A DNA stretch of 64,000 bases from Pelagimonas varians (GCF_003208435.1 NZ_QKMF01000007.1:124001-188000), one strand, 5' to 3'. Counted from the first letter of the stretch, positions 52,316-63,445 are shown. The notes: a model not told the origin generated them from the sequence alone. Numbers and translations are program-made.

Positions 52316-52960
52316 ATGCCAAAGCAACATTTTGATCATATCCGGACCTGGGTGTTTGACCTCGACAACACGCTGTATCCGCCCAGCCAACCATTGTTTC
52401 CACAAATCGAAGTGAAAATGACCGCCTACGTGATGCGAACGCTCGGGGTTTCGTCCGACCATGCGGATTATCTACGTCGTGAATACTGGCGGCTGCACGG
52501 GACCACACTGGCCGGGCTGATGCGCGAACATAACATTGAGCCGGAGCAATATCTGCACGAAGTGCATGATATCGATTTTGATGTCTTGGATGCTGACCCG
52601 GAGTTAGCCGCGCTGATTGATACCCTGCCCGGTCGGTGCATTGTCTACACCAATGGCAGCGCCCCTTATGCGAAACAGGTGCTCAAAGCGCGTGGATTGG
52701 ACGGTTTGTTTGATGCCATTTACGGGATCGAACACGCAGGCTATGTCCCAAAACCCGAACAGCAAGCCTTTGAAAAAGTGTTCAGGATTGATGGGCTGGA
52801 TCCGCGCAATGCAGCAATGTTCGAAGACGATCCTCGCAATCTGGCCGCGCCCCATGCGATGGGGTTGCGTACTGTGCATGTCGCACCAACCCCCGATCCC
52901 GCTGACTACATTCATCATCACACCGACAACCTGAATGCCTTCTTGACCAAATTGACCTAA
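52316..52960 (+). CDS. Pyrimidine 5'-nucleotidase, HAD family
   Basis: 214-residue HAD hydrolase of the SDT1/YjjG-like pyrimidine 5'-nucleotidase type: motif I 'VFDLDNTLYPPS', motif II 'IVYTNGSAPYA', Lys in 'HAGYVPKPEQQAFEKV' and motif III 'MFEDDPRNLAAPHAMGLRTVHV'. Hydrolyses nucleoside monophosphates or similar phosphate esters. Divergent from the GntR regulator, with 100 bp between. Confidence 0.9.
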   Translation: MPKQHFDHIRTWVFDLDNTLYPPSQPLFPQIEVKMTAYVMRTLGVSSDHADYLRREYWRLHGTTLAGLMREHNIEPEQYLHEVHDIDFDVLDADPELAALIDTLPGRCIVYTNGSAPYAKQVLKARGLDGLFDAIYGIEHAGYVPKPEQQAFEKVFRIDGLDPRNAAMFEDDPRNLAAPHAMGLRTVHVAPTPDPADYIHHHTDNLNAFLTKLT

Positions 52961-53053
52961 CCGTGTCTGCTTTCCTCAAATTGCGACCTTTTGCCAATGC
53001 CGCACCGCAGCATTTTCATCTATGACAGCCCAACATCTTCAGGAGATTGCGAA

Positions 53054-53233
53054 ATGACCTCGACAACAAACACCCCTTCGTACGAAAAATGGGCCTATTT
53101 GATTGCTGCGGCTTTGTTGGGGCTGCTGGCAGTCAACACTTTGGTCTTTGGCCTTGCGGGTTTGGCCATGACTGCACTGGTCTTGGTTCCGGTCGTCTTT
53201 ATCGTTTTGCTGATCATTACAGTCGGCGGCTGA
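53054..53233 (+). CDS. Small two-segment membrane protein
   Basis: 59-residue protein with two hydrophobic helices ('WAYLIAAALLGLLAVNTLVFGLAGLAMTALVLVPVVFIVLLIITV'), no polar functional motif. ATG at 53054 (MTSTTNTPSYEKW) preceded by AGGAGA. Conserved-looking but of unknown role. Confidence 0.7.
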   Translation: MTSTTNTPSYEKWAYLIAAALLGLLAVNTLVFGLAGLAMTALVLVPVVFIVLLIITVGG

Positions 53234-53305
53234 TCTAAAAAAGACAGCTTCGCCGCATGGAACCTGCTCTCCAAACGCCCTAGATATAGGCCAAGGAGAC
53301 AGGCC

Positions 53306-54499
53306 ATGGATTACGATATTGTCATTTCAGGCGGCGGCATTGCTGGGTTAACTGCTGCATCCGCATTTGGACAAGCTGGGTTCGACGTACTTTGCGTTGA
53401 TCCCGCGCCCCCTGTCGTTGATCGAGAGGCGATAGGCGCTGATCTGCGAACCACGGCTTTTTTGCAACCAGCGCAGCGCTTTCTCCAAGATATCGGGCTT
53501 TGGGACGTTCTGTCGCCGTATGCCATGCCCTTGCAAACCATGCGCATTGTCGATACCGGCGGTGAATTGCCGGAACCGCGGGTGACCAAGGACTTTGACG
53601 CTGCGGACATCTCGGACCTGCCTTTTGGATGGAACCTTCCCAATTGGCTGCTGCGCCGCGAGATTTCAAATCAGCTACACGCTCAATCCACGGTGGATTT
53701 TCGCCCCGGAACAGCCACAACATCCCTCTTCACCCGCGAAGCCGAGGCCCGCGTCGGCCTCAGTGATGGAAGCAAAGTCCGGTGCCGTTTGGTGATTGCA
53801 GCCGACGGCCGCAATTCACCAATGCGCAAGGCAGCCGGGATTGATGTCAAAACCACCAGTTTTGGCCAAAAAGCGCTGGCCTTTGCAGTCACCCACCCGA
53901 TCCCGCATGACAATGTCTCCACTGAAATCCACCGCACAGGCGGCCCTTTCACTTTGGTGCCGCTTCCGGATCTAGACGGGCGCCCCTCCTCCGCTCTGGT
54001 CTGGATGGAAGAAGGCCCGAAAGCCGAAGCGCTCTTTGCCCTGCCAGACACCGAACTGGAACAAGCCATGTCGGAACGGTCTTGCCATCTGTTCGGGCCG
54101 CTCAAGATCGCTTCACAACGCACCATATGGCCCATTATCGCCCAAGAAGCAGACCGTTTGACCGGTCAACGACTCGCCTTGGTCGCCGAAGCCGCCCATG
54201 TAGTACCGCCCATCGGCGCGCAGGGTCTGAACATGAGCCTCAAGGATATGACCGTTCTACTCGATCTGGCGACCACCAATCCAGACAGGCTTGGCGATGC
54301 AAACATGCTCGACGCCTATCACAAAGCCCGCATTGCAGACATCCGCGCGCGCGTTGCCGGGATCACAGTCCTCAACAAAACCTCGATGCTGTCAAATCCG
54401 CTGCTGCGCGACACCCGTGCTGCTGCCCTGAGCGCTCTCTACAGCGTCAAACCGCTGCGAAAAACCCTGATGCAACTGGGGCTCGGCGCCAAAGGCTGA
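53306..54499 (+). CDS. UbiH/UbiF/COQ6-family FAD hydroxylase
   Basis: 397-residue flavin monooxygenase: N-terminal FAD-binding 'YDIVISGGGIAGLTAASAFGQAGFDVLCVD', 'LVIAADGRNSPMRKAAGID' and C-terminal 'GQRLALVAEAAHVVPPIGAQGLNMSLKDMTVL'. This is the ubiquinone-biosynthesis hydroxylase family; the exact ring position is not predictable. Convergent with the aminotransferase gene. Confidence 0.9.
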   Translation: MDYDIVISGGGIAGLTAASAFGQAGFDVLCVDPAPPVVDREAIGADLRTTAFLQPAQRFLQDIGLWDVLSPYAMPLQTMRIVDTGGELPEPRVTKDFDAADISDLPFGWNLPNWLLRREISNQLHAQSTVDFRPGTATTSLFTREAEARVGLSDGSKVRCRLVIAADGRNSPMRKAAGIDVKTTSFGQKALAFAVTHPIPHDNVSTEIHRTGGPFTLVPLPDLDGRPSSALVWMEEGPKAEALFALPDTELEQAMSERSCHLFGPLKIASQRTIWPIIAQEADRLTGQRLALVAEAAHVVPPIGAQGLNMSLKDMTVLLDLATTNPDRLGDANMLDAYHKARIADIRARVAGITVLNKTSMLSNPLLRDTRAAALSALYSVKPLRKTLMQLGLGAKG

Positions 54500-54533
54500 C
54501 CCCCGTTTCTTCTGTCCCAAAAAATCCCGGGGG

Positions 54534-54549
54534 GCCCGCCTTGGCGGGC
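54534..54549. terminator. GC-rich hairpin between convergent genes
   Basis: GCCCGCC-TT-GGCGGGC in the 79-bp gap between the hydroxylase and aminotransferase stops. A run of six A lies 10 bases to its left, a T-run for the leftward transcript, but not immediately adjacent. A shared terminator is likely in function though not textbook. Confidence 0.45.
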
Positions 54550-54578
54550 GGGGGCAGCGCCCCCTCCCCACCCGAAGG

Positions 54579-55703
54579 TTACAAGACCTCGTCAAGAACC
54601 CCGCGCAACCGCGCCACAGTTCCATCAACATCATACAATTTATCAAGCCCGAACAATCCCAGACGGAAGGTCGAAAATCCCTCTCCCTCGTCGCATTGCA
54701 AGGGCACACCGGCCGCAATCTGCATGCCCCGCGCTGCAAACGCCCGGCCAGATTGAACCTCGGGGTCGCTGGTATAGCTGACAACAACCCCCGGCGCACC
54801 AAAACCCTCTGCCGCCACAGACCGAATGCCCTTGTCCGCCAAAACCGCGCGCACTTTGTTACCCAACTCGAATTGTGCCTCGCGCAGTTTGTCAAAACCG
54901 TGGTCGCGGGTTTCAATCATCGCATCGCGGAACATCGCCAAACCTTCGGTCGGCATGGTAGCGTGATAGGCATGACCGCCGCCCTCATAGGCCGCCATGA
55001 TGCTGTGCCATTTCTTCAGATCAACGGCGAAACTATCCGATGTGGTTTCGGCCATCCGCGCCACGGCACGGTCAGACATCATCACCAATCCAGCGCAAGG
55101 TGTTGATGACCAGCCCTTTTGCGGGGCTGAAATCAACACATCGACACCGGTTGAGGCCATGTCGACCCAAGCGCACCCCGATGCAATGCAATCAAGCACC
55201 ATCAGGGCGCCAACGTCATGCGCAGCGGCGGCCATTCGGGTGATGTACTCCTCCGGCAAAATCATGCCCGACGAGGTTTCGACATGCGGTGCAAACACCA
55301 GATCCGGCTTCAACTCGGCAATCTTGGCTTCGACCTCTTCAATCGGCGCGGGAGCAAAAGGCGCGTCGACACTATTACCGCTTCGCCGTGCCTTCATCAC
55401 TTCGGTGGTGTCTGCAAAGCCGCCTGCGTCAAAAATCTGGCTCCAGCGGAAGGAAAACCAACCGTTGCGGACCACCAGAACATTGGCATTGTGACCGAAT
55501 TGACGGGCCACAGCCTCCATCCCGAAGGTGCCGCCACCCGGAACCAAAACGACGGCATCCGCCTTGTACACATCCTTAAGCATACCCGAGATATCGCGCA
55601 TCACCTGCTGGAACGCCGCCGACATATGGTTAAGAGAGCGGTCGGTAAACACGACCGAGAATTCTTCGAGCCCGTTCGGGTCTACGTTATCAAGCAGCGC
55701 CAT
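54579..55703 (-). CDS. Class V aminotransferase
   Basis: 374-residue PLP enzyme of fold type I: 'AVVLVPGGGTFGMEAVARQ' phosphate-binding start, 'LMVLDCIASGCAWVDM' (Asp), and PLP Lys in 'LISAPQKGWSSTPCAG'. Typical of the alanine-glyoxylate/serine-glyoxylate/phosphonoacetate aminotransferase group; the substrate cannot be fixed. ATG at 55703. No obvious partner gene. Confidence 0.88.
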   Translation of the reverse strand: MALLDNVDPNGLEEFSVVFTDRSLNHMSAAFQQVMRDISGMLKDVYKADAVVLVPGGGTFGMEAVARQFGHNANVLVVRNGWFSFRWSQIFDAGGFADTTEVMKARRSGNSVDAPFAPAPIEEVEAKIAELKPDLVFAPHVETSSGMILPEEYITRMAAAAHDVGALMVLDCIASGCAWVDMASTGVDVLISAPQKGWSSTPCAGLVMMSDRAVARMAETTSDSFAVDLKKWHSIMAAYEGGGHAYHATMPTEGLAMFRDAMIETRDHGFDKLREAQFELGNKVRAVLADKGIRSVAAEGFGAPGVVVSYTSDPEVQSGRAFAARGMQIAAGVPLQCDEGEGFSTFRLGLFGLDKLYDVDGTVARLRGVLDEVL

Positions 55704-55774
55704 GATGATCTCCTATTGCGTTGGAATCATGCCTAGCGCAGCTTGGCACGGGATCAAAGGGGGATCAAAGAGGC

Positions 55775-56230
55775 TCAGATTGGTCCGGGCCGCCGTTCTT
55801 CAGACAAAAGCACATTTGCCTCGACATTCCCCAAGCCCGGCAAGGTCATAACCCGCCGCCGCAGCACACGTTCGAAATCGGAAATGTCACGGGCAACCAC
55901 ACGCAAGCGGTAGTCATACAGGCCCAGAACATGTTCCACCGTCTGCACTTCGGGGATCGCGGTCACAGCCCGTTCAAAATCCTCAAGGCTGACGCGGCCT
56001 TTGGTGGCCAATTTGACCCCCAAAAACACAGTCACCCCAAACCCCAAAGCAGCGGCATCGACCTCAAGGCGGGTACCGCGAAACACCCCTGCTTCTTTCA
56101 GCCTCTTGATCCGCCGCCAGCAGGCCGGTTGTGACAGGCCCAGATCCCGCCCCAAAGCCCCCGCATTGCGGGTCGCGTCTTTGGCCAAAGCGCGGATCAG
56201 GGCGCGGTCCGTGTCATCGAGATCAATCAT
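55775..56230 (-). CDS. Lrp/AsnC-family regulator
   Basis: 151-residue regulator: HTH 'NAGALGRDLGLSQPACWRRIKRLKEAGVF' (about 20-50) and AsnC-type effector domain ('FERAVTAIPEVQTVEHVLGLYDYRLRVVARDISDFERVLR'). It precedes the aminotransferase on the same strand and may control it. Followed in tandem by a second family member upstream. Confidence 0.93.
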   Translation of the reverse strand: MIDLDDTDRALIRALAKDATRNAGALGRDLGLSQPACWRRIKRLKEAGVFRGTRLEVDAAALGFGVTVFLGVKLATKGRVSLEDFERAVTAIPEVQTVEHVLGLYDYRLRVVARDISDFERVLRRRVMTLPGLGNVEANVLLSEERRPGPI

Positions 56231-56239
56231 AGCGCCCCC

Positions 56240-56695
56240 TTATATTGGCAACGTTTCTTGGCCTTTGACACGGGCGACCTGCATTAGGGCTTCGATGTCG
56301 TTGATATGCGGCAAGACCAGCAGTTGTTCACGGTAAAGCTGTTGGTAATGGCCCATATCGCGGGCAATGACTGACAGACGCACATCAACCTGCCCAAGGA
56401 AGGTCTGGATTTCAATGACCTCGGGAACCAGTCGCGCTGCGGGGATGAACTCATCAAAAGCCCGTGGCTGGGTTTTGTCCAGCGTGACGCGCAGTGACAC
56501 TTCGACCTCATACCCCAAAGCCGGCCAGTTGATGACGTTGCGCACGCCCTTTAGAACACCGGTATCGCGTAGCCGGTCCAACCGGCGCGACAAGGTTGTC
56601 GGGGTCACGCCTGCAGCATCAGCCAATTGCGATGCGGGGGCTTCAGGGTCTGATTGATAATAGCGCAGTATGCGCCGATCCGTGTCATCTAGCAT
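56240..56695 (-). CDS. Lrp/AsnC-family regulator, second copy
   Basis: 151-residue paralogue of the neighbour with HTH 'PASQLADAAGVTPTTLSRRLDRLRDTGVL' and an AsnC domain ('VIEIQTFLGQVDVRLSVIARDMGHYQQL'). 9 bp upstream of the other regulator and divergent from ilvC, so it may regulate branched-chain amino acid synthesis, a classic Lrp task. ATG at 56695; a GTG-type longer frame to 56716 is less likely. Confidence 0.93.
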   Translation of the reverse strand: MLDDTDRRILRYYQSDPEAPASQLADAAGVTPTTLSRRLDRLRDTGVLKGVRNVINWPALGYEVEVSLRVTLDKTQPRAFDEFIPAARLVPEVIEIQTFLGQVDVRLSVIARDMGHYQQLYREQLLVLPHINDIEALMQVARVKGQETLPI

Positions 56696-56742
56696 GAAAA
56701 CCACCCTAACCGTCAAGATGACGAATGAAAACTCCGCTATAG

Positions 56743-57870
<1,128 letters not shown>

Positions 57871-57911
57871 GCACGCGTTTCACGATCCAAACAACACATG
57901 TTGTGTTATCA

Positions 57912-57937
57912 GGGGGCATCCGACAGGGTGCCCCTTT
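57912..57937 (+). terminator. Terminator after ilvC
   Basis: Nine-pair stem GGGGCATCC / GGGTGCCCC (one G-T pair) with loop GACA, followed by only TTT. Moderate strength, 42 bp after the ilvC stop. Confidence 0.65.
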
Positions 57938-57960
57938 GCTATTCCCCTTCCCCAAAAGGA

Positions 57961-58866
57961 ATGATGATGTCCGAGACTGCAAGCACCCGCGACTGGCTGT
58001 CTATCTTTGTCCTTGGGTTGGTTTGGGGGGCATCGTTTATGCTGATGTCGATCGGGCTTGAGGGCTATGGCCCTGTCACGGTTGCCACCGCGCGCACAGT
58101 CTTGGCCGCAGCTGTTTTGTTGATCGCCATGCCAATGACGGGCTGCGCCATGCCCAAACCGGCACCGGGCCTGTGGCCCATGCTGATCGTCATCGGGCTT
58201 TTGTCTACCGCGGTGCCGTTCTTGCTGTTGTCTTGGGGAATGCAGCATGTGCCGTCGGTCTTTGGCGGTTTGTCGATGGCGACCATTCCTTTGATGGTTC
58301 TGGTGCTGGCTCATTTCGCGTCTGACGAAAAGATGATTGCCCGCCGCGCTGCCGGTGTAGCATTGGGTTTTGGCGGTGCATTGGTGCTGATTGGTCCTGA
58401 TCTGGCCAACATTGGCAACTCGAACGCGCCTTTGGGGCAATTGGCCTGTATCGCCGCCGCCTTTTGTTACGCTTTGTCGTCTATTTTGGTGCGGCGCTGC
58501 CCGCCAATTGATGCGCTTGGCATGTCTGCGCTGACACTGGCCGTTGGGGCCGTCGCGCTGATCCCGATCATGTTGTGGCTTGAAGGTGTGCCAAACTGGG
58601 CAGGTATGCGCCCCGGCTTGGCGATCTTGACCCTTGGGCTGGTCCAAACTGCCGCGATGACCCTTTTGCGGATCCAAGTGATCCAAAGCGCCGGTTCGGT
58701 CTTTATGACCTTGGTGAATTACCAAGTGCCGATCTGGGCGATGATCTACGGTGCTTGGCTGCTGAATGAAGACCTGCCGTGGCAGTTCTTTGTGGCTTTG
58801 GTGATGATCCTGGGCGGGTTGGCTTTGGGACAATGGCGATCCCTGATCGCCCTGCTGCGCCGGTAA
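57961..58866 (+). CDS. EamA/DMT-family transporter
   Basis: 301-residue, ten-helix drug/metabolite transporter. The two repeats are visible: 'LVWGASFMLMSIGL...GPVTVATARTVLAAAVLL' early and 'GMSALTLAVGAVALIPIMLWL...QSAGSVFMTLVNYQVPIWAMIYGAWLL' late, each with EamA-type ends. ATG at 57961 is followed by two more in-frame ATGs. Substrate unknown. Confidence 0.9.
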   Translation: MMMSETASTRDWLSIFVLGLVWGASFMLMSIGLEGYGPVTVATARTVLAAAVLLIAMPMTGCAMPKPAPGLWPMLIVIGLLSTAVPFLLLSWGMQHVPSVFGGLSMATIPLMVLVLAHFASDEKMIARRAAGVALGFGGALVLIGPDLANIGNSNAPLGQLACIAAAFCYALSSILVRRCPPIDALGMSALTLAVGAVALIPIMLWLEGVPNWAGMRPGLAILTLGLVQTAAMTLLRIQVIQSAGSVFMTLVNYQVPIWAMIYGAWLLNEDLPWQFFVALVMILGGLALGQWRSLIALLRR

Positions 58867-58941
58867 AGCGTGCGGAAGCGCCCCGAACCTGTGCGGCGAT
58901 CAATGATTGTTATAATGTAACGCACCCCCACCTCTCAGGGC

Positions 58942-59508
58942 ATGACCCAATATGACATCAAGGCACGCAGCGGATTGCCGAACGAAATGCAAGCGCTGCT
59001 CCGGACCCTTCCACGCGATGGCTGGAAGGACCATCCGAATTTCGCGCGCTCGATCCAGAACTGGATGGGCGCACATCAAATGTTTCGCGACCTTGCAACA
59101 CTGGTGCGCGAAGACACAGAAAGCTTTCTGGGCCAATCGCTGGAAGACACAGCCTATGCAGCTCGGCTGGCACGGTTTGGCAATCTACTGGTCGGAAACT
59201 TGCATGGCCATCATGGATGGGAGGACCGCGCATTCTTTCCCGAACTTGAAGCGGCTGATCCCCGCTTTGCGCGTGGATTAGAAATGCTGGAGACGGACCA
59301 TCAAGAACTCGATGTCTTGCTGGACCGCCTTACCATCAAAGGCAATCGTGTCGTGCAACTTGCGGCGCTGGAGCCTGCGCAAATGGCAACAGAAGCCGGT
59401 GATTTGCATGGCATCATCACGCAGGTCGGCGGGTTTTTGCACCGGCATTTGACGGACGAAGAAGACTTGGCCGTGCCAATCTTGCTTCATCACGCGCTGC
59501 GGGGGTAA
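58942..59508 (+). CDS. Hemerythrin/HHE-domain protein
   Basis: 188-residue all-helical protein. Iron-binding residues by pattern: 'AHQMFRDL' His, 'HGHHGWEDRAFF' (His/Glu), 'ETDHQELDVLL' and 'FLHRHLTDEEDLAVP'. Likely binds a di-iron centre and senses or carries oxygen or nitric oxide; function in this host unproven. 75 bp downstream of the transporter. Confidence 0.85.
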   Translation: MTQYDIKARSGLPNEMQALLRTLPRDGWKDHPNFARSIQNWMGAHQMFRDLATLVREDTESFLGQSLEDTAYAARLARFGNLLVGNLHGHHGWEDRAFFPELEAADPRFARGLEMLETDHQELDVLLDRLTIKGNRVVQLAALEPAQMATEAGDLHGIITQVGGFLHRHLTDEEDLAVPILLHHALRG

Positions 59509-59545
59509 ACACATCTGGAGTTGTGACAGATGTCGGAACGCAAAA

Positions 59546-59572
59546 GGGCGAGATTTTCTCTCGCCCTTTTTT
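59546..59572. terminator. Bidirectional terminator between hemerythrin gene and glyS
   Basis: Perfect 8-bp stem GGGCGAGA/TCTCGCCC (59546-59553, 59559-59566) with a 5-base loop, T6 on the right and A4 on the left, so it serves both converging genes. Confidence 0.9.
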
Positions 59573-59592
59573 ACAATATCATCCCTGTGGAA

Positions 59593-61839
59593 TCAGCCTT
59601 CAAGCTTGGTCAAATCCGCGACTTGCAAGCAGGTGGTCCGAATACGCGACAGCAGATTCAAACGGTTTCGGCGTACAATCGAGTTGTCCGAATTCACCTG
59701 AACCGCTTCGAAAAACGCATCAATCGGGGCGCGCAGACCGGCCATGGCTTCCATCGCGGCAGCGTAATCTTCGGACTTCATCGCAGGGGTGATTTTGGCA
59801 TCAGACGCATCCAGCGCAGCAAACAGGGCCTTTTCGCTGTCGTCCTCGGCGAATTTCACATCCGCACCATAGGAATATTCCACCCCGTCCTTTTCTTCGG
59901 CTTGGGACAGGATGTTGTTGGCGCGTTTGAATCCTTGGACAAGGTTCACACCATCATCGGTTTTCAAAAAGGCCGCCAAGGCTTCGGCGCGGGTGACGAG
60001 CAGACGCAAATCATCGCCGCCTTCCATCGCAAGGCAGGCATCAATCACGTCGTGGCGAATGCCTTCGTCGCGCAGATGCACTTTGAGGCGGTCATGGAAA
60101 AAGGCCAGAAGATCCGTCGATAGATCCGGAACCTTATCGCCGACGGTGCGCAAGACAGACCCTTCTTCGGCTTCTGCACCTTCGCCTTTGACGAGATCTA
60201 AAACAGTCCGCAAAGAAGCCCCGAACACACCGTGATCCGCGATTTCATCAATCAGCGAATCCAATGCTTCCAGATCCCCAGCGTCGGCACCATTTTGGAT
60301 GAACCGTTCGTGGCGCACCAGCTGCGCATCAACGAAACGGTCCAGATGCAAACGTGCGCCATTGGTTAGAACCAGACGGATCACGCCCAGCGCGGCGCGG
60401 CGTAGCGCATAGGGGTCTTTTGATCCGGTCGGCTTTTCGTCGATGGCCCAAAATCCGGTGAGCGTGTCCAGCTTGTCGGCCAGCGCCACAGCAACAGACA
60501 CCGGGGCCGAGGGCACATCATCGGATGGCCCAAGCGGCGAATAGTGATCTTGGCAAGCCGCCGCGACAGAGGCGTCGAGGCCAGCCGCTTCGGCGTAATA
60601 CCGGCCCATAAGTCCCTGCAGTTCCGGAAATTCATAGACCATTTCCGAAGACAGATCCGCCTTGGCAACACGAGCGGCCTGTTCGGCCAGATCGGGATCG
60701 GCCCCAACAGCCGGAGCCAACGCACGGGCGAGTTTGGCAATGCGGTCAATACGTTCGGCTTGGCTGCCAAGTTCGCGGTGGAAGGTCACGTTTGACAAAC
60801 GGTCTGTCCATGCGGACAGGCCTTCGCGCTGTGCCACCCGCAGATCGTTTTCCCAAAAGAACTTGGCATCCGACAGACGCGCTGCCAGAACCTTTTGGTT
60901 GCCCGCAAGGATGGTGGCGCCCTGATCTTTGGTTTCGATATTCGCCACGGTGACGAATTTTTCGATCCGGCTAGTCTTGGGGTTGCGTACCGAAAAGAAC
61001 TTTTGATGTTCCTTCATCGAGGTTTGCAGCACCTCGGGCGGCAGACCAAGGAAATCATCATCGATATCGCCCATCAAAACGACAGGCCATTCGACCAAAC
61101 CGGCAACTTCGCGCAGCAGGCCTTTGTCTTCGACAACCTCAAGGCCCAGCGCAAAAGCAGCGTTGGTGGCATCGTGCCAGATCGCATCCGCACGTTCCTC
61201 CCCCGAAAGCACAACATGAGCGCGCTTTAGCTGGGTGTCGTAATCGTCAAAGGAGGCCACATCGAAGGGTGCGCCGCCCATAAAACGGTGCCCTTCGGTG
61301 GTTTTGCCCGCTTTGATCCCGTCGATGTCCAACGGCACCACTTCCGCACCCGCTTCGTCGCTCAGGATGCAAATAATGCGGTGCAAAGGCCGGACCCAGC
61401 GCAAAGAACCGGATCCCCAACGCATGGATTTCGGCCACGGGAAGTTGCGTATGGTTTTTTCCAGCACTTCCGCTGTGATTTCGGCGGCCGGACGGCCCTT
61501 GGTTTCCACCGTGGCGTAGTAGAACGCGCCTTTCTTCTCGGTGCGTTCTTCAAGCTGGTCACGTGTGACCCCTGCCCCGCGCATGAATCCCTCAAGCGCC
61601 TTTTCAGGTGCGCCGACTTTGGGGCCGCGGCGTTCTTCGCGCAAGGTCGGCGATTCCGTCAACAACCCATCCAGCGCCAGCGTCAAACGGCGCGGCGTCG
61701 AAAAGGCGCGTGCCCCCGCATAGGTCAGACCGGCCTCGACCAAACCGTCGGTGACCAGCTTTTGAAGGTCCGCCGCCGCTTTGCCTTGCATACGGGCGGG
61801 GATTTCCTCGGAAAACAGTTCGATCAATAGGTCGGCCAT
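59593..61839 (-). CDS. glyS: Glycyl-tRNA synthetase beta subunit
   Basis: 748-residue beta chain of the alpha2-beta2 glycyl-tRNA synthetase. N-terminus '[19 protein letters not shown]', 'REERRGPKVGAPEKALEGF' and 'LEAFLKTDDGVNLVQGFKRA' match GlyS. ATG at 61839 shares a base with the upstream stop. Longer than E. coli GlyS (689), as usual in alphaproteobacteria. Confidence 0.96.
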   Translation of the reverse strand: MADLLIELFSEEIPARMQGKAAADLQKLVTDGLVEAGLTYAGARAFSTPRRLTLALDGLLTESPTLREERRGPKVGAPEKALEGFMRGAGVTRDQLEERTEKKGAFYYATVETKGRPAAEITAEVLEKTIRNFPWPKSMRWGSGSLRWVRPLHRIICILSDEAGAEVVPLDIDGIKAGKTTEGHRFMGGAPFDVASFDDYDTQLKRAHVVLSGEERADAIWHDATNAAFALGLEVVEDKGLLREVAGLVEWPVVLMGDIDDDFLGLPPEVLQTSMKEHQKFFSVRNPKTSRIEKFVTVANIETKDQGATILAGNQKVLAARLSDAKFFWENDLRVAQREGLSAWTDRLSNVTFHRELGSQAERIDRIAKLARALAPAVGADPDLAEQAARVAKADLSSEMVYEFPELQGLMGRYYAEAAGLDASVAAACQDHYSPLGPSDDVPSAPVSVAVALADKLDTLTGFWAIDEKPTGSKDPYALRRAALGVIRLVLTNGARLHLDRFVDAQLVRHERFIQNGADAGDLEALDSLIDEIADHGVFGASLRTVLDLVKGEGAEAEEGSVLRTVGDKVPDLSTDLLAFFHDRLKVHLRDEGIRHDVIDACLAMEGGDDLRLLVTRAEALAAFLKTDDGVNLVQGFKRANNILSQAEEKDGVEYSYGADVKFAEDDSEKALFAALDASDAKITPAMKSEDYAAAMEAMAGLRAPIDAFFEAVQVNSDNSIVRRNRLNLLSRIRTTCLQVADLTKLEG

Positions 61840-62405
61840 CAGTAGTCTCCGTCTGAGGTAACGTCTGGGGTAACGTCTGGGGTAACTTCTCGGGGAGGGC
61901 AATCTTTGCCCAAGGGCGAGCCATCATAGGCTTTGTCACCGCAGTCGTTGATTTCGTGCCAGACATAGCCGCGGCCGCTGTCTGTGATCGCAACCACGCG
62001 GTCGATCCCCCATTCAAAATTGCGCTGCCCTGTGAAAACAAAGGCCGTGCCTGCATCAATTTCAGCGCCAATCATCTCGGCATCGAAACAATCAAACCAA
62101 TCGGGGGCATTGCGGGGTGATGCGCCCTCATAGGGCTCATAGGTTTCGGTCAACATAGGAATGGACATCGAAGTTGAGAAACAGCCGCGAAACCGGATGG
62201 GAGAGCTTTCGGCGTCAATGGCTTTGAAATCTTCATACAGGATCGGCTCAACTGCGCCGGACGCCATGACGGTCAATTCAACGTCATTGCTGCCGCTGAC
62301 CTTCACCTCTTCGTAGTAATGGTAGACCTGCATGTAATAAACAAAGCCACCAAAAACCAACGCTATCACAACGATCGCCCCCGCAATAAGCTTGCCCGCC
62401 GTCAC
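61839..62405 (-). CDS. DUF6446 membrane-anchored protein
   Basis: 188-residue protein with one N-terminal membrane segment ('[28 protein letters not shown]') and a periplasmic domain with '[27 protein letters not shown]' and '[14 protein letters not shown]', with two conserved Cys. Consistently found between glyQ and glyS in Rhodobacteraceae. C-terminus has a short repeat '[11 protein letters not shown]', encoded by 12-bp tandem repeats at about 61856-61892. GTG at 62405 overlaps the glyQ stop. Confidence 0.8.
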   Translation of the reverse strand: MTAGKLIAGAIVVIALVFGGFVYYMQVYHYYEEVKVSGSNDVELTVMASGAVEPILYEDFKAIDAESSPIRFRGCFSTSMSIPMLTETYEPYEGASPRNAPDWFDCFDAEMIGAEIDAGTAFVFTGQRNFEWGIDRVVAITDSGRGYVWHEINDCGDKAYDGSPLGKDCPPREVTPDVTPDVTSDGDY

Positions 62406-63331
62406 GCCGCATATCCTCCGGCATCGGTCAGCACAAAGGCATCCGCGCACATTTTGGTCAGCGTCCGGACACGGCCAATATAGGCTTGGCGTTCGGTGAC
62501 CGAAATCACACCACGTGCGTCAAGCAGGTTAAAGATGTGGCTGGCCTTGATCGCTTGGTCATAGGCCGGATGGACCATGATGATACGCTTGCCGGTTTTC
62601 GGGTCGTCATGTTCTTGCGCAAGGATATTGGCGCATTCAGCCTCGGCCTCTTCGAAATGGCGCAGCAGGGTGTCGGTATTGGCAACGTCAAAGTTCCAAC
62701 GCGAGTATTCCTGTTCGGTCTGCTTGAAGACATCCCCGTAGGTCAGCGGCGACGGAGACTGCGGATCGTTGAACGGCATGTCCATCACGTGATCGACACC
62801 AAGGATGTAGATCGCCAGACGTTCCAGCCCGTATGTCAGTTCGCCAGAGACTGGCGCACAATCATGGCCCCCTACCTGCTGGAAATAGGTGAACTGCGAC
62901 ACTTCCATTCCGTCACACCAGACTTCCCAACCAAGACCCCAAGCGCCCAGTGTCGGGCTTTCCCAGTCATCTTCGACAAAGCGCACGTCGTGCATCGCCA
63001 TATCGATGCCGATGGCCTGTAACGACCCTAAATACAGTGCCTGCAAATCGGGCGGGCTGGGTTTGATGATAACCTGATACTGATAGTAGTGCTGCAACCG
63101 GTTGGGGTTTTCGCCATAGCGGCCATCCGTCGGGCGGCGCGACGGCTGCACATAGGCCGCTGTCCATGGATTGGAGCCAAGCGAGCGCAGCGTGGTGGCG
63201 GGGTGGAATGTACCCGCGCCGACTTCCATATCGTAGGGCTGCAAGATCGCACAGCCTTTGGACGCCCAATAGGACTGAAGGCGCAGGATGATTTCCTGAA
63301 AGCTTTTGGGTTTGGGCAAGGTATCGGCCAT
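62402..63331 (-). CDS. glyQ: Glycyl-tRNA synthetase alpha subunit
   Basis: 309-residue catalytic class II synthetase subunit: '[42 protein letters not shown]', '[34 protein letters not shown]' and '[35 protein letters not shown]'. Forms the operon glyQ-DUF6446-glyS. Acts in the cytoplasm. Confidence 0.97.
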   Translation of the reverse strand: MADTLPKPKSFQEIILRLQSYWASKGCAILQPYDMEVGAGTFHPATTLRSLGSNPWTAAYVQPSRRPTDGRYGENPNRLQHYYQYQVIIKPSPPDLQALYLGSLQAIGIDMAMHDVRFVEDDWESPTLGAWGLGWEVWCDGMEVSQFTYFQQVGGHDCAPVSGELTYGLERLAIYILGVDHVMDMPFNDPQSPSPLTYGDVFKQTEQEYSRWNFDVANTDTLLRHFEEAEAECANILAQEHDDPKTGKRIIMVHPAYDQAIKASHIFNLLDARGVISVTERQAYIGRVRTLTKMCADAFVLTDAGGYAA

Positions 63332-63445
63332 GTCTAATGTCCCCAGGTTAAGTTGCCGTCTGATTAGGCGCGCAAGCGTCCGGGGTCAATGTGAGTGGGG
63401 CACTTTTGACGTGCAACCGGTCAAGCATCTGCTAAGAATACTCGA

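Noticed and set aside
57880-58833. Minus-strand frame (317 codons) opposite the EamA transporter
   Set aside because: Very rich in Gln/His/Arg with no protein-like regularity; shadow of the transporter.
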